Assembly: GCF_024166365.1 (NCBI RefSeq)
Contig: NC_064819.1
Span: 9,948,501 to 10,012,500 of the forward strand
DNA length: 64,000 nucleotides
Direction of reading: 5' to 3'
Source: Elephas maximus indicus
Taxonomy: Eukaryota > Chordata > Mammalia > Proboscidea > Elephantidae
Below, one piece after another: positions 54,918-64,000 of this stretch; the first letter of the stretch is position 1; the number at the start of each line of letters is the position of its first letter. The translations under genes and the position numbers were made by a program. A model generated the notes under the pieces. That model did not search any database. It saw only the letters and a program-made list of their open reading frames with translations, and was not told the origin of the DNA.

Positions 54918-55825
54918 GGAGCGCTGATGACTCAATGGTTAAGCACTCAGATTCTAACTGAAAGGTTGGCAGTTTGAACCCACCCAGTGGCTCCACAAGA
55001 GAAAAACATGGTAGTTGATCTGTTCCCATAAAGATTACAGCCTAGGGGACCATGGTCTCGGGGAACATCTAGTTCAATTGGCATAACTTTGTAAAGAAAA
55101 TATTCTACATTCTACATTGGTGAGTAGTGTCTTGGGTCTTATAAGCCTGTGAGTGGCCATCTAGGATACTCCACTGGTCTCACCTCTTCGGGAGCAAGTA
55201 ATAATGAAGAAAACTAAAGGTAAAAGGGAAAGATTAGTCCAAAGGACTAATGGACCACATCTACCACGGCCTCCACCAGACTGAGTCCAGTACAACTAGA
55301 TGGTGCCTGGCTACCACCACTGACTGCTCTGACAGGGATCACAATAGAGGGCCCTGGGCAGAGCTGGAGAAAAGTGTAGAAAAAAATTCTAACTCAAAAA
55401 GAAAGACCAGACTTACTGGCCTTACAGAGACTGGAGAAACCCTGAGAATATGGCCCCCGGACACCCTTTTCAGTAATGAAGTCACTCCTGAGGTTCACCC
55501 TTCAGCCAAAGATTGGACAGGCCCATAATGGGACACACCAGCCCAGAGGCAAGGGCTAGTAGGCAGGAGGGAACAGAAAAGCTGGTAATAGGGAATCCAA
55601 GTTTGAGAAGGGAAAGTGTTGACATGTCGTAGGGTTGTTAACCAATGTCATAAAACAATACTTGTACTGTTTAATGAGAAACTAGTTCTGTAAACCTTCA
55701 TCTAAAGTACAATAAAAATAAATAAAGATTACAGCCTAGAAAATCCTATGGGGCAGTTCTGCTTTGTCACATGGGGTAGCTATGAGTGGAACTTGATTCA
55801 ACAGCACCTAGCAACAACAACATCC
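54918..55825 (+). mobile_element. AfroSINE (long-body type) split by L1
   Basis: Head and body at 54918-55045 ('gactcaatggttaagcactc', 'ggcagtttgaacccacc'), then end at 55740-55825 ('aaaatcctatggggcagttc', 'cagcacctagcaacaacaac'). The last part matches the RTE-like tail. Confidence 0.9.
55046..55721 (+). mobile_element. 5'-truncated L1 nested in the AfroSINE
   Basis: L1 3' UTR: 'atattctacattctacattg', 'tagtccaaaggactaatgga', 'gatcacaatagagggccctg', 'tctaaagtacaataaaaata'. A perfect 18-bp duplication, ataaagattacagcctag, flanks it at 55028-55045 and 55722-55739. Confidence 0.97.
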
Positions 55826-55834
55826 TCCCATCTG

Positions 55835-56260
55835 GTGCTTCTAACTCCGGTCGTACTTCTTTCTTTGTCCTCCAGAATTATCTTTACAGATAGCAAATTG
55901 ATTATACTGAACTTTAAACCATTTCCGATATGTAAATATATCACCCCCTTTCTTGATTTCCTTAGACGCTCTTCCCTCTCCTTTTCTACCCAGTAAATTC
56001 TTACTCATCCTTCAAGACCTAGCTTAAATAGAACCTTGTGGGTGAAACCTGCCCCAGTTGACTTGTCCACTTTCACCTCACCGCCAGCAGCCTTCTGTCC
56101 CTAGCCCTGTTACTGCACTGTTCCTATCGTGTGGTGATGGTGTGTCTCCTGGGTCAGTCTCAGCCTCCTTGTGAGCGATTGTGTCTCATTCCTCTTTGTG
56201 GCCTCACTCACTGCCTGGCCCATGAGACACAATAAATATATATCCTGCAAGTTCATCAAG
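55835..56260 (+). mobile_element. L2 LINE fragment
   Basis: 'cttactcatccttcaagacc', 'tagcttaaatagaaccttgt' and 'ctgcctggcccatgagacac' before 'aataaatatatatcc' follow the L2 3' part. The AATAAA here could also serve a transcript. Confidence 0.6.
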
Positions 56261-56390
56261 CTGTGTTGATGTGAATGTTTTCAACGCGCAGTTCCACATC
56301 TATTTCATATGGCCTCTGCGTTTCTGACGGCCAGGAATGACCTGACCAAGATGCACTGCGAGTGATAGAGAAGTTGATGCTTTGTCAACA

Positions 56391-56552
56391 CCCGTGTGCT
56401 GGTGGTACAGTGGTTAAGAGCTTGGCTGCTAACCAAAGGTTGGCAGTTCAGATCCACTAGCTGCTCCTTGGAAACCCTATGGAATAGTTCTACTCTGTCC
56501 TATAGTGTTGCTATGAGCCGTAATCAACTTGATAGCAATGAGTTTGTTTTTT
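56391..56552 (+). mobile_element. AfroSINE
   Basis: 'ctggtggtacagtggttaag', 'ggcagttcagatccactagc', 'ctactctgtcctatagtgtt' and 'tagcaatgagtttgttttt' form a full sense copy. Confidence 0.92.
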
Positions 56553-58554
56553 TGTTTTTTGTTTTGGTTTTTGATGTGCTAAATTAAATGAGACAAAAAC
56601 TCTCAACTCTGTATGTGAAGAAGGACTCCAGCAGAGGCATCGGATTTATAATTCTTTTATACATAATGGGAGAGGGAAATTTCAAAGCTCTTTCTCTGGC
56701 TTAAAGAACTCTTATATGTATGTGTATGTTTCAGAAAACAGAAGTCATTTTAAATATTACAACTAGTCAAAAAAATTATTAAGTGGGACAACCAATCAGA
56801 ATTGCAGGCCGTTAGGCGTGGTGGGTAACAGTTCACAGAATATAGTACCAACCTCTTAAATTCAGGTGTCTTAAAAGACTCTTGTACAAATACATTTGAG
56901 GACAGTTTTGGAGTAAAAGAAGACAGATAAAGAGCGTACATTTTCACACAAGATTCCCGGGCAGAAGATTAAAATGGAGACTTTCATGATTGTTTTCAAT
57001 TCCTCACTTGATTAGAGCTGACTTGATGATGCTGAGTAGGGTAGGCTTTTCTGTTGCTGTAGGAGAAGAGGAAATATTTTTTTCCTTGTCTTTCTGAGAT
57101 TTCTTTCACCAGATGTTAGGAGAGCCTGCAGTTTCTAGACTGAAATCTAGAATTCCGTTAGCGCTGACCAAAACCCAACATACCCAGATACTTATATCTT
57201 ACAATATAGAAAAGGGCAGAAGAGTATTTTAACAGATGAAATATGAGGCATGACCTGTTTTACATCAATGTAACTGGTTCGGTGAATGGTCTGAATTTAG
57301 TGAGAAGTGAACAAAATGATTTTATTTTTCAAACTACTTCATACATACTCCATTGAAGCTTCTGCTTTTCCTGTTCCTTAAAACCAACTTGGGTAAATCC
57401 CACAGTTTTACAGTTTTGGGGACAGGGGCTGGGTGGAGGGCGGGGAGTTGGGGATGTTAAAAATTCCATCCAGTCCATCCCAGTTCAGTTGAATCGGTTT
57501 TGAAAGTAATGTCACAGCCTTGTTTCTCCACACCACCAGTCAGGCCTGGGCCTGAGCCTGAGGGACTTAGAGGGCAGATGGGAGCACAGACGCCCTTTCC
57601 ATCCCTCCTTTCCTCTTCTGGGGTTCCTGTTCCTCCCCAGAGCTGCCCTGCACACTCTCTTCATGAAAGGAGGACCGGTAGGAAAGGCTTAAGCCAGCCA
57701 TCTTCCTAGGGGTCCACTCAGCCCACGGGAAACTCATCCTTCCTGGTTACGTCCAATGGTGAGAGTGCAGGCTACTCCACCTTCAGCCTTCTCTACATCC
57801 CCACCCCCTGAAGTAGACCCCAAGGACAGATCAGGCTGCCCAGCAGACATCCAGCCAGGAAACAAGATGCCATTGTCACTCATGTGGGCACCCTCAATCT
57901 CAGCCAGGAGGCCCTCCCTCATTTGGCTTGTTGCAGGGTTAAGGAAGAGCACCTCTTTACCTCCTTTTTCAGGACTGGAAGTAGAAAACGCAGAAAGATG
58001 ACTGGTGACTTCTTCGAATTCTTGATTTTCTTGTGGGGGAAGTAAGGGAATGAAGTATGATAGCAGCAGTCCTGCTACTTCTAGTAAGTTCTTTGGGATG
58101 TACCTCCCACTCTTTCCAGTCTCTTTAGAACATGTGTGTGTTTGTATATGGGGCCGTGGGGCGGGGGCGGTGGTATCTGGTATTTTCCTGTGTAGGACTT
58201 TAGTCATAATTGCAGACAACACAAGACCCTTTAGAGATCCCATTACGTGTGCTTTGCAAAATCTTACTGTTTATTGCAGGCATACCTCAGAAAGAGAGTT
58301 CATACTCCTTTCTCTCATACCTCCAACCCTCCTCCTTACACCTCACTCTCAGTTGGAGACCTTGCTTCCTATTTCTCTGAGAAAATAGGCAATCAGAAAT
58401 GAGCACTCACTCTCCCACCACCACATCTGGCCACCCACCTACCTCTGTCTTGACTGTGAGTACTAGAGTAGTTGTGTGTGAGAGAGAGAGAGAGGAGGGA
58501 GGGTGAGAATGAATGAGGGAAAGAGGTGATAATTCATAATGTTATGTTGGGTCT
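56553..58554. other. 3' flank of ADPRH, unrecognised sequence
   Basis: About 2 kb with no repeat I can name. It contains a minus-strand open frame of 169 codons (57734-58243), overlapped by plus-strand frames, and a GT/GA-rich microsatellite (58471-58504). No splice-supported gene is visible. Confidence 0.35.
58471..58504. repeat. GT/GA microsatellite
   Basis: A 'gtgtgtgagagagagagaga' run followed by GGAGGG. Confidence 0.8.
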
Positions 58555-58735
58555 TTATGTTGTTGTTAGGTGCCATCAAGTTGGTTCCAACACACAGCCA
58601 CCCCATGTACAACAGAATGAAACACTGCCTGGTCCTGCACCATCCTCATAATCGTTGTTATGCTTGAGCCCAGTGTTACAGCCACTGTGTCAATTCATCT
58701 TGTTGAGAGTCTTCCTCCTTTTCATTGGCCCTCTA
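58555..58735 (-). mobile_element. 5'-truncated RTE (3' end only)
   Basis: 'gttgttgttaggtgccatca', 'gcctggtcctgcaccatcct', 'gagcccagtgttacagccac' and 'gagagtcttcctccttttca' give a copy of almost the same length and extent as the one at 23204-23386. Confidence 0.88.
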
Positions 58736-59250
58736 TATAATGTTACAGTAAATCAATAAAAATGATCTCATACATAGTATGAATCTGTCATACTTATTGA
58801 ATTAATGCATACGTAGCAAAAAATGAAATAGGTCAAATATAACATTACAGGGATTAATATGTTTTTGATCTGCTATATGACGATGCTTCCTTTGTTACCC
58901 AAGATTGCTAGATGTTGTCTCGAGAAGTCTTGGCAATAAATTCTCAAAATCTGCAAAATTGGCTGCATCCACCTTTTTCTAAGCTTCCTCAACCACCATG
59001 TTCTCCATTTACTCTTCCTTCTGTACCACTCCAGGGCAAGTAAACACATCTTTTTTTTTAACAGCCACGGAGTCGCTGGGGCAGTTGGGGAGAAAAGGAG
59101 ACTCTGATGACTTCATAACTCAATCAGCTTACCATATTTAGACTCCTCAAGGAATTTGGTTGTGTGGGGTTTGGTCAAGTATGATCCAGGGGTCATTGAA
59201 GACAAGGGCTGGGGTAGCTTTGTCATCATTTTTTTTCCTCTTTGGAGTTT
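58736..59250. other. No recognised feature
   Basis: About 500 AT-rich bases with no repeat or exon recognised. Confidence 0.4.
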
Positions 59251-59251
59251 A

Positions 59252-59421
59252 AAAAGAAAACCACAAAAATCCGTTGCTGTCCAGTCAATTCTGGCTCAGC
59301 GACCCTATAAGACAGAGTAAAACTGCCCCATAGGGTTTCCAAGGAGTAGCTGGTGAATTCAAACTGCCAACCTTTTGGTTAGCAGCCTGAGCTCTTAACC
59401 ACTGGACTGCCAGGGATTCCC
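59252..59421 (-). mobile_element. AfroSINE
   Basis: Antisense copy: 'aatccgttgctgtccagtca', 'catagggtttccaaggagta', 'actggactgccagggattcc'. It is flanked by near-identical tttggagttta (about 59242) and tctggagttta (about 59422). Confidence 0.92.
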
Positions 59422-59556
59422 TCTGGAGTTTAGGGGTTGGGAAAAAAGACACTACTATTTCCATTCCATCCTTGACCAAGGATGGAGTGATTGAAATCCT
59501 TCCCATTTGGAGAAGGAAAAGAAAGGGGAAGAAGAGAACATTACCATGTGACATGG

Positions 59557-60135
59557 ACTGAATTTTGTCCTGGCAGAAATATGTGTCATCTTGGCTAGGT
59601 CATGATCCCCAGTATTGTTTGTTGTCCACCATTTTGTGGTTTGATGTAATTTTCCTATGTGTTGTAAATCCTAATCTCTGCTTGTGGTTAAAGAGGCAAG
59701 ATTAGGTTACGTTAAAGAGGATTAGGGTGGGATGCAACACCGTTACTCAGGTCACATCCCTGATAAGATGTCAGGGGAGTTTCTTTGGGTGTGGCCTGCA
59801 TTACCTTTTATTTTACAAGAGATAAAAGGAGAGAGAAGAGAGCAGAGAGATAGGGACCTCATACCACCAAGAAAGAAGTGCAAAGAGAATAACGCATACT
59901 TTGGACCTAGGATCTCTGTGCTGAGAAGCTCCTAGACCAGGGGAAGATTGACGACAAGAGCCGACAGAGAAAGAAAGCCTTCCCCTGGAGCTGGCAACCT
60001 GAATTCAGATTAAAAAAAAAAAAAAAAAAAAAAAAATTTTTTTTTTTTTTTAGACTGTGAGAGAATAAGCTTCTCTTTGTTAAAGCCATCCACTTATGGT
60101 ATTTCTGTTATAGCAGCACTAGTTAACTAAGACAC
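59557..60135 (+). mobile_element. MLT1/MaLR-type LTR with an A25/T15 insertion
   Basis: 5' part 'catggactgaattttgtcct' and 'gtgttgtaaatcctaatctc'. The 3' part, 'ctagaccaggggaagattga', matches positions 1-182. The end is 'tatagcagcactagttaact'. A run of 25 A then 15 T (60012-60051) replaces about ten bases seen in the copy at the window start. Confidence 0.75.
60012..60051. repeat. A25/T15 self-complementary run inside the LTR
   Basis: A uniform A25 then T15. It replaces the stretch 'ctagcttcct' that is present in the related LTR at 1-182. No target-site duplication is visible, unlike 10590-10616. Confidence 0.8.
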
Positions 60136-60189
60136 CATGATCAGACCGTTTACAAGAACCCAAGTAACAAAAGAAGGAGTTGGGCTGAG

Positions 60190-60275
60190 AGGCCCTAGTT
60201 AACTCAACCTGTCCGAAGTCACACAGCTGAGATGAGATGGAGCTGGAATTTGAACCCAGGTCTATTTGTCTCCAA
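60190..60275 (-). mobile_element. MIR SINE
   Basis: 'gtccgaagtcacacagctga' and 'ggaatttgaacccaggtcta' are the core of an antisense MIR. Confidence 0.7.
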
Positions 60276-60554
60276 AAGTCTTTTTTCTTTGCACACACTC
60301 TACTAAACTCTGATTGTTAGCCGTGACTATTAGAAAATTATTCCTTAGACAAGGCCAAAATGAAAGCCAGGAGTAAGATGGTGATGGTAGTAGCCTGTGT
60401 CCTCTCCTTCACCTTTCTACAACTATGTGGTAAGGTCAAGAGGAAAGACCAGTGTGGTTTGAGATCCAGACTTAGAAGAGGCAGAGGTGAGCACAAATAA
60501 AACTGTGAAGAGGCCAGGGTATCTTCACTCAAAAACAAAAATAAAAAACCAAAC

Positions 60555-60627
60555 AAACAAACAAAAAAAACAGTTGCTGTCAAGTTAATTCCAACTCACG
60601 ACAACCCCATGTTTGTCAGAGTAGAAC
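60555..60627 (-). mobile_element. AfroSINE tail fragment
   Basis: A-rich complement, then 'cagttgctgtcaagttaatt' and 'gtttgtcagagtagaac'. It is cut off where the RTE begins. Confidence 0.75.
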
Positions 60628-61892
60628 AATGTCATCAATATCACACGCAAGTAAAATTTTGCTGAAGCTAATTCAAAAATGGCTACAGCAGTACATTGAC
60701 AGGGAGCTGCCAGAAATTCAAGCTGGATTCAGAAGAGGATGTGGAACGAGGGATATCATTGCTAATGTCAGCTGGATCTTGGCTGAAAACAGAGAATACC
60801 AGAAAGATGTTTACCTATGTTTTATCGGCTATGCAAAGGCATAAACTGTGTGTATCGTAACAAATTATAGATAACATTGTCAAGAATGGGAATTCCAGAA
60901 TACTTAATTGTGCTCATGAGGAACCTGTACATAGACCACGAGGCAGTTGTTCAAATACAACAAAGGGACACTGCATGGTTTAGAATAGGAAAGGTGTGTG
61001 TCAGGGCTGTGTCCACTCACCATACTTATTCGATCTGTATGCTGAGCAAGTAATCAGAGAAGCTGGACTACATGAAGGAAAACACAGATCAGGATTGGAG
61101 GAAAACTCATTAACAGCCTGCATTATGCAGATGACACAACCTTGCTTGCTGAAAGCAAAGAGGACTTGAAGCACTTGCCGATGAAGATCAAAGACTACAA
61201 CCTTCAGTATGGATTACATCTCAACATAAAGAAACAAAAATCCTCACAACTGAACCAATAAGCAACATCATGACAAGCAAAAAAAAAGATCGAAGTTGTC
61301 AAGGATTTCATTTTACTTGGGTCCACAGTCAACGCCCATGGAAGCAGCAGTCCAGAATCAAATGACATATTGCATTGGACAAATCTTCTGCAAAAGACCT
61401 CTTTAAAGTGTTAAAAGCAAAGATGTCACTTTGAGGACTTAGGCGCACCTGTCCCAAACCATGGTATTTTCAATCCCCTCATATGCATGAGAAAGCTAGA
61501 CAACGAATAAGGAATACCAAAGGATTGATGCCTTTGAATCATGGTGTTGGGGAAGAATATTGAATATTCTGCCAGAAGAATGAAAAAATCTGTCTTGGAA
61601 GAAGTACAGGCAGAGTGCTCCTTGGAAGCGAGGATGGCAAGACTTTGTGTCACATACTCTGGACATGTTATCAGAAGGGATCAGTCCCTGGAGAAGGACA
61701 TCATGCTTAGTAAAAGGGAGGGTCAACGAAAAAGAGGAAGATCCTCAGTGAGATGAACTGACACAGAGGCTGCAACGATGGGCTCAAACTTATCAATTGT
61801 TTGAGGATGGTGCAGGACTGGACAGTGTTTCATTCTGTTGACTGTAGGGTCACTATGAGACAGAACTGATTCGACAGCACCTAACAACAGAA
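60628..61892 (+). mobile_element. 5'-truncated RTE
   Basis: Sense RTE from the palm region ('aatatcacacgcaagtaaaa', then open 60629-60844 with ELPEIQAGFRRGCGTRDIIA) through the YADD-coding stretch ('cattatgcagatgacacaac', 61121-61140) to the 3' end ('gattcgacagcacctaacaa'). Frameshifts occur in several places. Confidence 0.9.
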
Positions 61893-62465
61893 ATTTTTTC
61901 TCTGACAGTTCTGGAGGTTAGAGGTCCAAAATCAACACCAGGGCCATGGTCCCTCTGAAGGCTCTGGGAGACAATCTATTCCATTTCTTTCTTTTAGCTT
62001 TTGGTGTCGCCAAGAAGCCCTGGTGGTCCAATGGTTAAGCACTTGGCTGCTAACCAAATGGTCGGCGGTTGGGAACCTCCAGCTGCTCCGACCAAGAAAA
62101 GACCTACTGATCTGCTCCCATAAATATTGCAGCCTAGGAAACCCTATGAGGCAGTTCTGCTCTGTCCCATGGGGTAACAATGCATGGGAATCAACTAGAC
62201 AGCACATAAGTACAACTGGTGTTGCCAGCAGTCCTTGGTGTTACAGACACATCTCTGCAATCTCTGCCTTCATTTTCCCTGTGTGTCTTTTTTCCTCCTT
62301 ATGTAAGTAAAATGGTCATATAGGATTAAGGGCTCACTCTGCTCTAGCATCACCTCATCTTAACTAATTACGTTTACAACAACCCCATTTCCAAATAAGC
62401 TCACATTCTGAGGTTCCAGAAGTATATGAATTTTGGGGGGAACATTAGCCCACTCAGTATACCAA
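61893..62465 (-). mobile_element. MLT1/MaLR LTR, antisense, split by AfroSINE
   Basis: 'ctgacagttctggaggttag', 'gggccatggtccctctgaag', 'ttccaaataagctcacattc' and 'attttggggggaacattagc' are the reverse complement of an MLT1 LTR. It directly follows the RTE end. Confidence 0.8.
62013..62216 (+). mobile_element. AfroSINE nested in the MLT1
   Basis: 'ccctggtggtccaatggtta', 'atggtcggcggttgggaacc', 'ccctatgaggcagttctgct' and 'actagacagcacataagtac'. The flanks are tggtgtcgcca (62002-62012) and tggtgttgcca (62217-62227), an 11-bp duplication with one mismatch. Confidence 0.93.
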
Positions 62466-62483
62466 AGTTGTACAGAATTTTAG

Positions 62484-63150
62484 ACACTATAGCATAGCTT
62501 GTATAGAAAATATTCTACATCCTAATTTGTGAGTAGCATCTGGGGTCTTAAAACCTTGTGAGCAGCCATCTAAGATACTAGTCTCATCCCATCTGGAGCA
62601 AGAGAGAATGATAAAACCAAAGACACAGGGGAAAGACTAGTCCAAAGGACTAATGGACCACCACCACCACGGCCTCCACCAGACTGAGTCCAGCACAACC
62701 AGATGGTGCCTGGCTACTACCACCAACAGCTCTGACGGGGATCACAATAGAGGGTCCTGGACGGAGCTGGAAATAAATGCAGAACTAAATTCTAACTCAC
62801 AAAAAAAGACCAGACTTACTTGACTGACAGAGACTGGAGAAACTCTGAGAGTATGGCCCCCCCAACACGCTTTTAACTCAGTACTGAAGTCACTCCTGAA
62901 GTTCACCCTTCAGCCAAAGATTAGACAGGCCCATAAAACAAAATGAGCCTAAATGGGCACACCAGCCCAGGGACAAGGATGAAAAGGCAGGAGGGGACAG
63001 GAAAGCTGGTAACGGGGAGCCCAAGTTTGAGAAGGGTAGAGTGTTGCCATGTTATGGGGTTGGCAACCAATGTTACAATGTATATTAGTTGTTTAATGAG
63101 AAACTAATTTGCTCTGTAAACCTTCACCTAAAGCACAAAAAAAAAAAAAA
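62484..63150 (+). mobile_element. 5'-truncated L1 (3' UTR only)
   Basis: 'gtgagtagcatctggggtct', 'tagtccaaaggactaatgga', 'gatcacaatagagggtcctg' and 'ttcacctaaagcacaaaa' plus an A tail. gaattttag flanks it at 62475-62483 and 63151-63159. It is the same UTR as 55046-55721. Confidence 0.9.
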
Positions 63151-63159
63151 GAATTTTAG

Positions 63160-63950
63160 GTGCTATGTGGATAATTCTCCCTCCATGACAGCGCCCACAG
63201 GTGGAGCTGGCACAGTCTGCATGGCAGCCTAATTTCGGGGTTCCCAGAATGGTTCAGTCTCCAGTGGTACCAGGAGACTGCAGTGGGGTAGCAGAGAAGA
63301 GTGGAAGAAAAAAAATATCAGGCAAAGGGATGGGAAGGGAGAGCCACTCCTGAGCTGGGCTGGCAGGGGGCCCTCGCCTCCCGGGCTTCTTATCTCAGAT
63401 GCAGCAGAGCTCCCCATGAGGCCAGCAGGAGCCTCGTGGCCACCTTCATCCTCAGGCTCACCCGTGGAGCCTGAAGTCTGCACCTCTGCATACTCTCAGC
63501 CTCTCCCCTACCGTCGTCTCCCCAAGGATCCCTCTGGGTCCCTCCCCCAAATAACAGCTATGGACAGATTTCCCTTTTACAGCTTAGAAGGCGTAGGTTG
63601 TGTCTTTGTAATGTAGAACTCCCTTCTAAAATGTGTTTCTTAAAGTTGATTTAAATAAAGAACTTTAAATAAATATCAGTACAGGTGGCCATGGGATATG
63701 GCAGGAACAGGGAAGGTGGAACCTGAATGAATGGAATTTGGGCAGCATTGCCTTGAGCAAACAGGTGAATCTCCAGTAGGATGATTTCCACTGGGGCCTA
63801 TCCTAATGGAGTCAACATTTGGGGTGGAATGGGCTTTCTGGTGTTCCTTATTCCACACCGGCCCTGAAGCAAGGACAGTTGGAGAAGGACTCCGAAGGCG
63901 CATTTCCTTCCCTGCTGTGGGAACATAGTAATTTCTGTGTCGTTAAACCA
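63160..63950. other. Intergenic, no recognised feature
   Basis: About 800 bases, GC-richer in 63330-63540, with no match to the expected next gene and no repeat I can name. Confidence 0.35.
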
Positions 63951-64000
63951 GTTGTTGTTGCGTTGATTCGAAATCATGGTGACCCCTTCTGTGTCAGAGT
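63951..64000 (-). mobile_element. AfroSINE or RTE tail, cut by window edge
   Basis: 'gttgttgttgcgttgattcg' and 'ccttctgtgtcagagt' are the antisense tail of an AfroSINE of the second subfamily. Confidence 0.7.

Noticed and set aside
60136..64000. First exon of PLA1A, expected after ADPRH by human synteny.
   Set aside because: I found no signal-peptide exon resembling it. It probably lies beyond the window.

Overview
This window is nuclear DNA from a placental mammal, and the repeats place it in Afrotheria, most likely an elephant or close relative. AfroSINE copies are scattered throughout on both strands. There are many copies of an RTE-clade LINE (the RTE1/BovB type abundant in afrotherians), L1 elements with an afrotherian-type 3' UTR, and an old SINE with a tRNA-Gly-like head. 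Ancient repeats shared with other mammals (MIR, L2, MER5-like, MLT1/MaLR LTRs, L1M ends) fill much of the rest. I see no bacterial, viral or CRISPR content.

Two cellular genes are supported. The first coding exon of CD80 (T-cell costimulatory ligand B7-1) lies on the minus strand at 14711-14821. It has an initiator ATG, a signal peptide and both splice sites. The Ig-domain exons are not visible, so positions 1-14710 look like one long CD80 intron. ADPRH (ADP-ribosylarginine hydrolase, ARH1) lies on the plus strand, with a CpG-island promoter at about 43.39-44.33 kb and three coding exons at 47100-47412, 50770-51130 and 53491-53905. These join with correct splice sites and phases into an intact 362-residue reading frame. 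The divergent CD80 / ADPRH order matches, from memory, human 3q13.33. The next human gene (PLA1A) was not found before the window ends.

Layout: 1-14.7 kb is CD80 intron dense in repeats, with a nearly full-length antisense RTE at 3.6-7.1 kb. 14.7-18 kb is CD80 upstream sequence with few recognised repeats. 18.0-27.7 kb is an old, nearly full-length L1 interrupted by an AfroSINE and two RTE copies. 29.1-31.1 kb is a rearranged RTE. 31-43 kb is intergenic, with another RTE (38.7-41.2 kb) that contains a complete solo LTR. 43.4-53.9 kb is ADPRH, with a GC-rich minisatellite inside the CpG island and a second minisatellite in intron 1. 53.9-64 kb is 3' flank with further repeats.

I found no convincing new multi-gene system. 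The points most worth a second look are the intron-1 minisatellite that repeats a near-perfect 5' splice-site sequence about 22 times on the ADPRH sense strand, the CpG-island minisatellite, two microinsertions that look like poly(A)-tail-only retrotransposition events with target-site duplications, and several nested or scrambled retroelements that give a relative insertion chronology. Repeat calls were made by eye against remembered family sequences, so their boundaries are approximate unless a target-site duplication is given.
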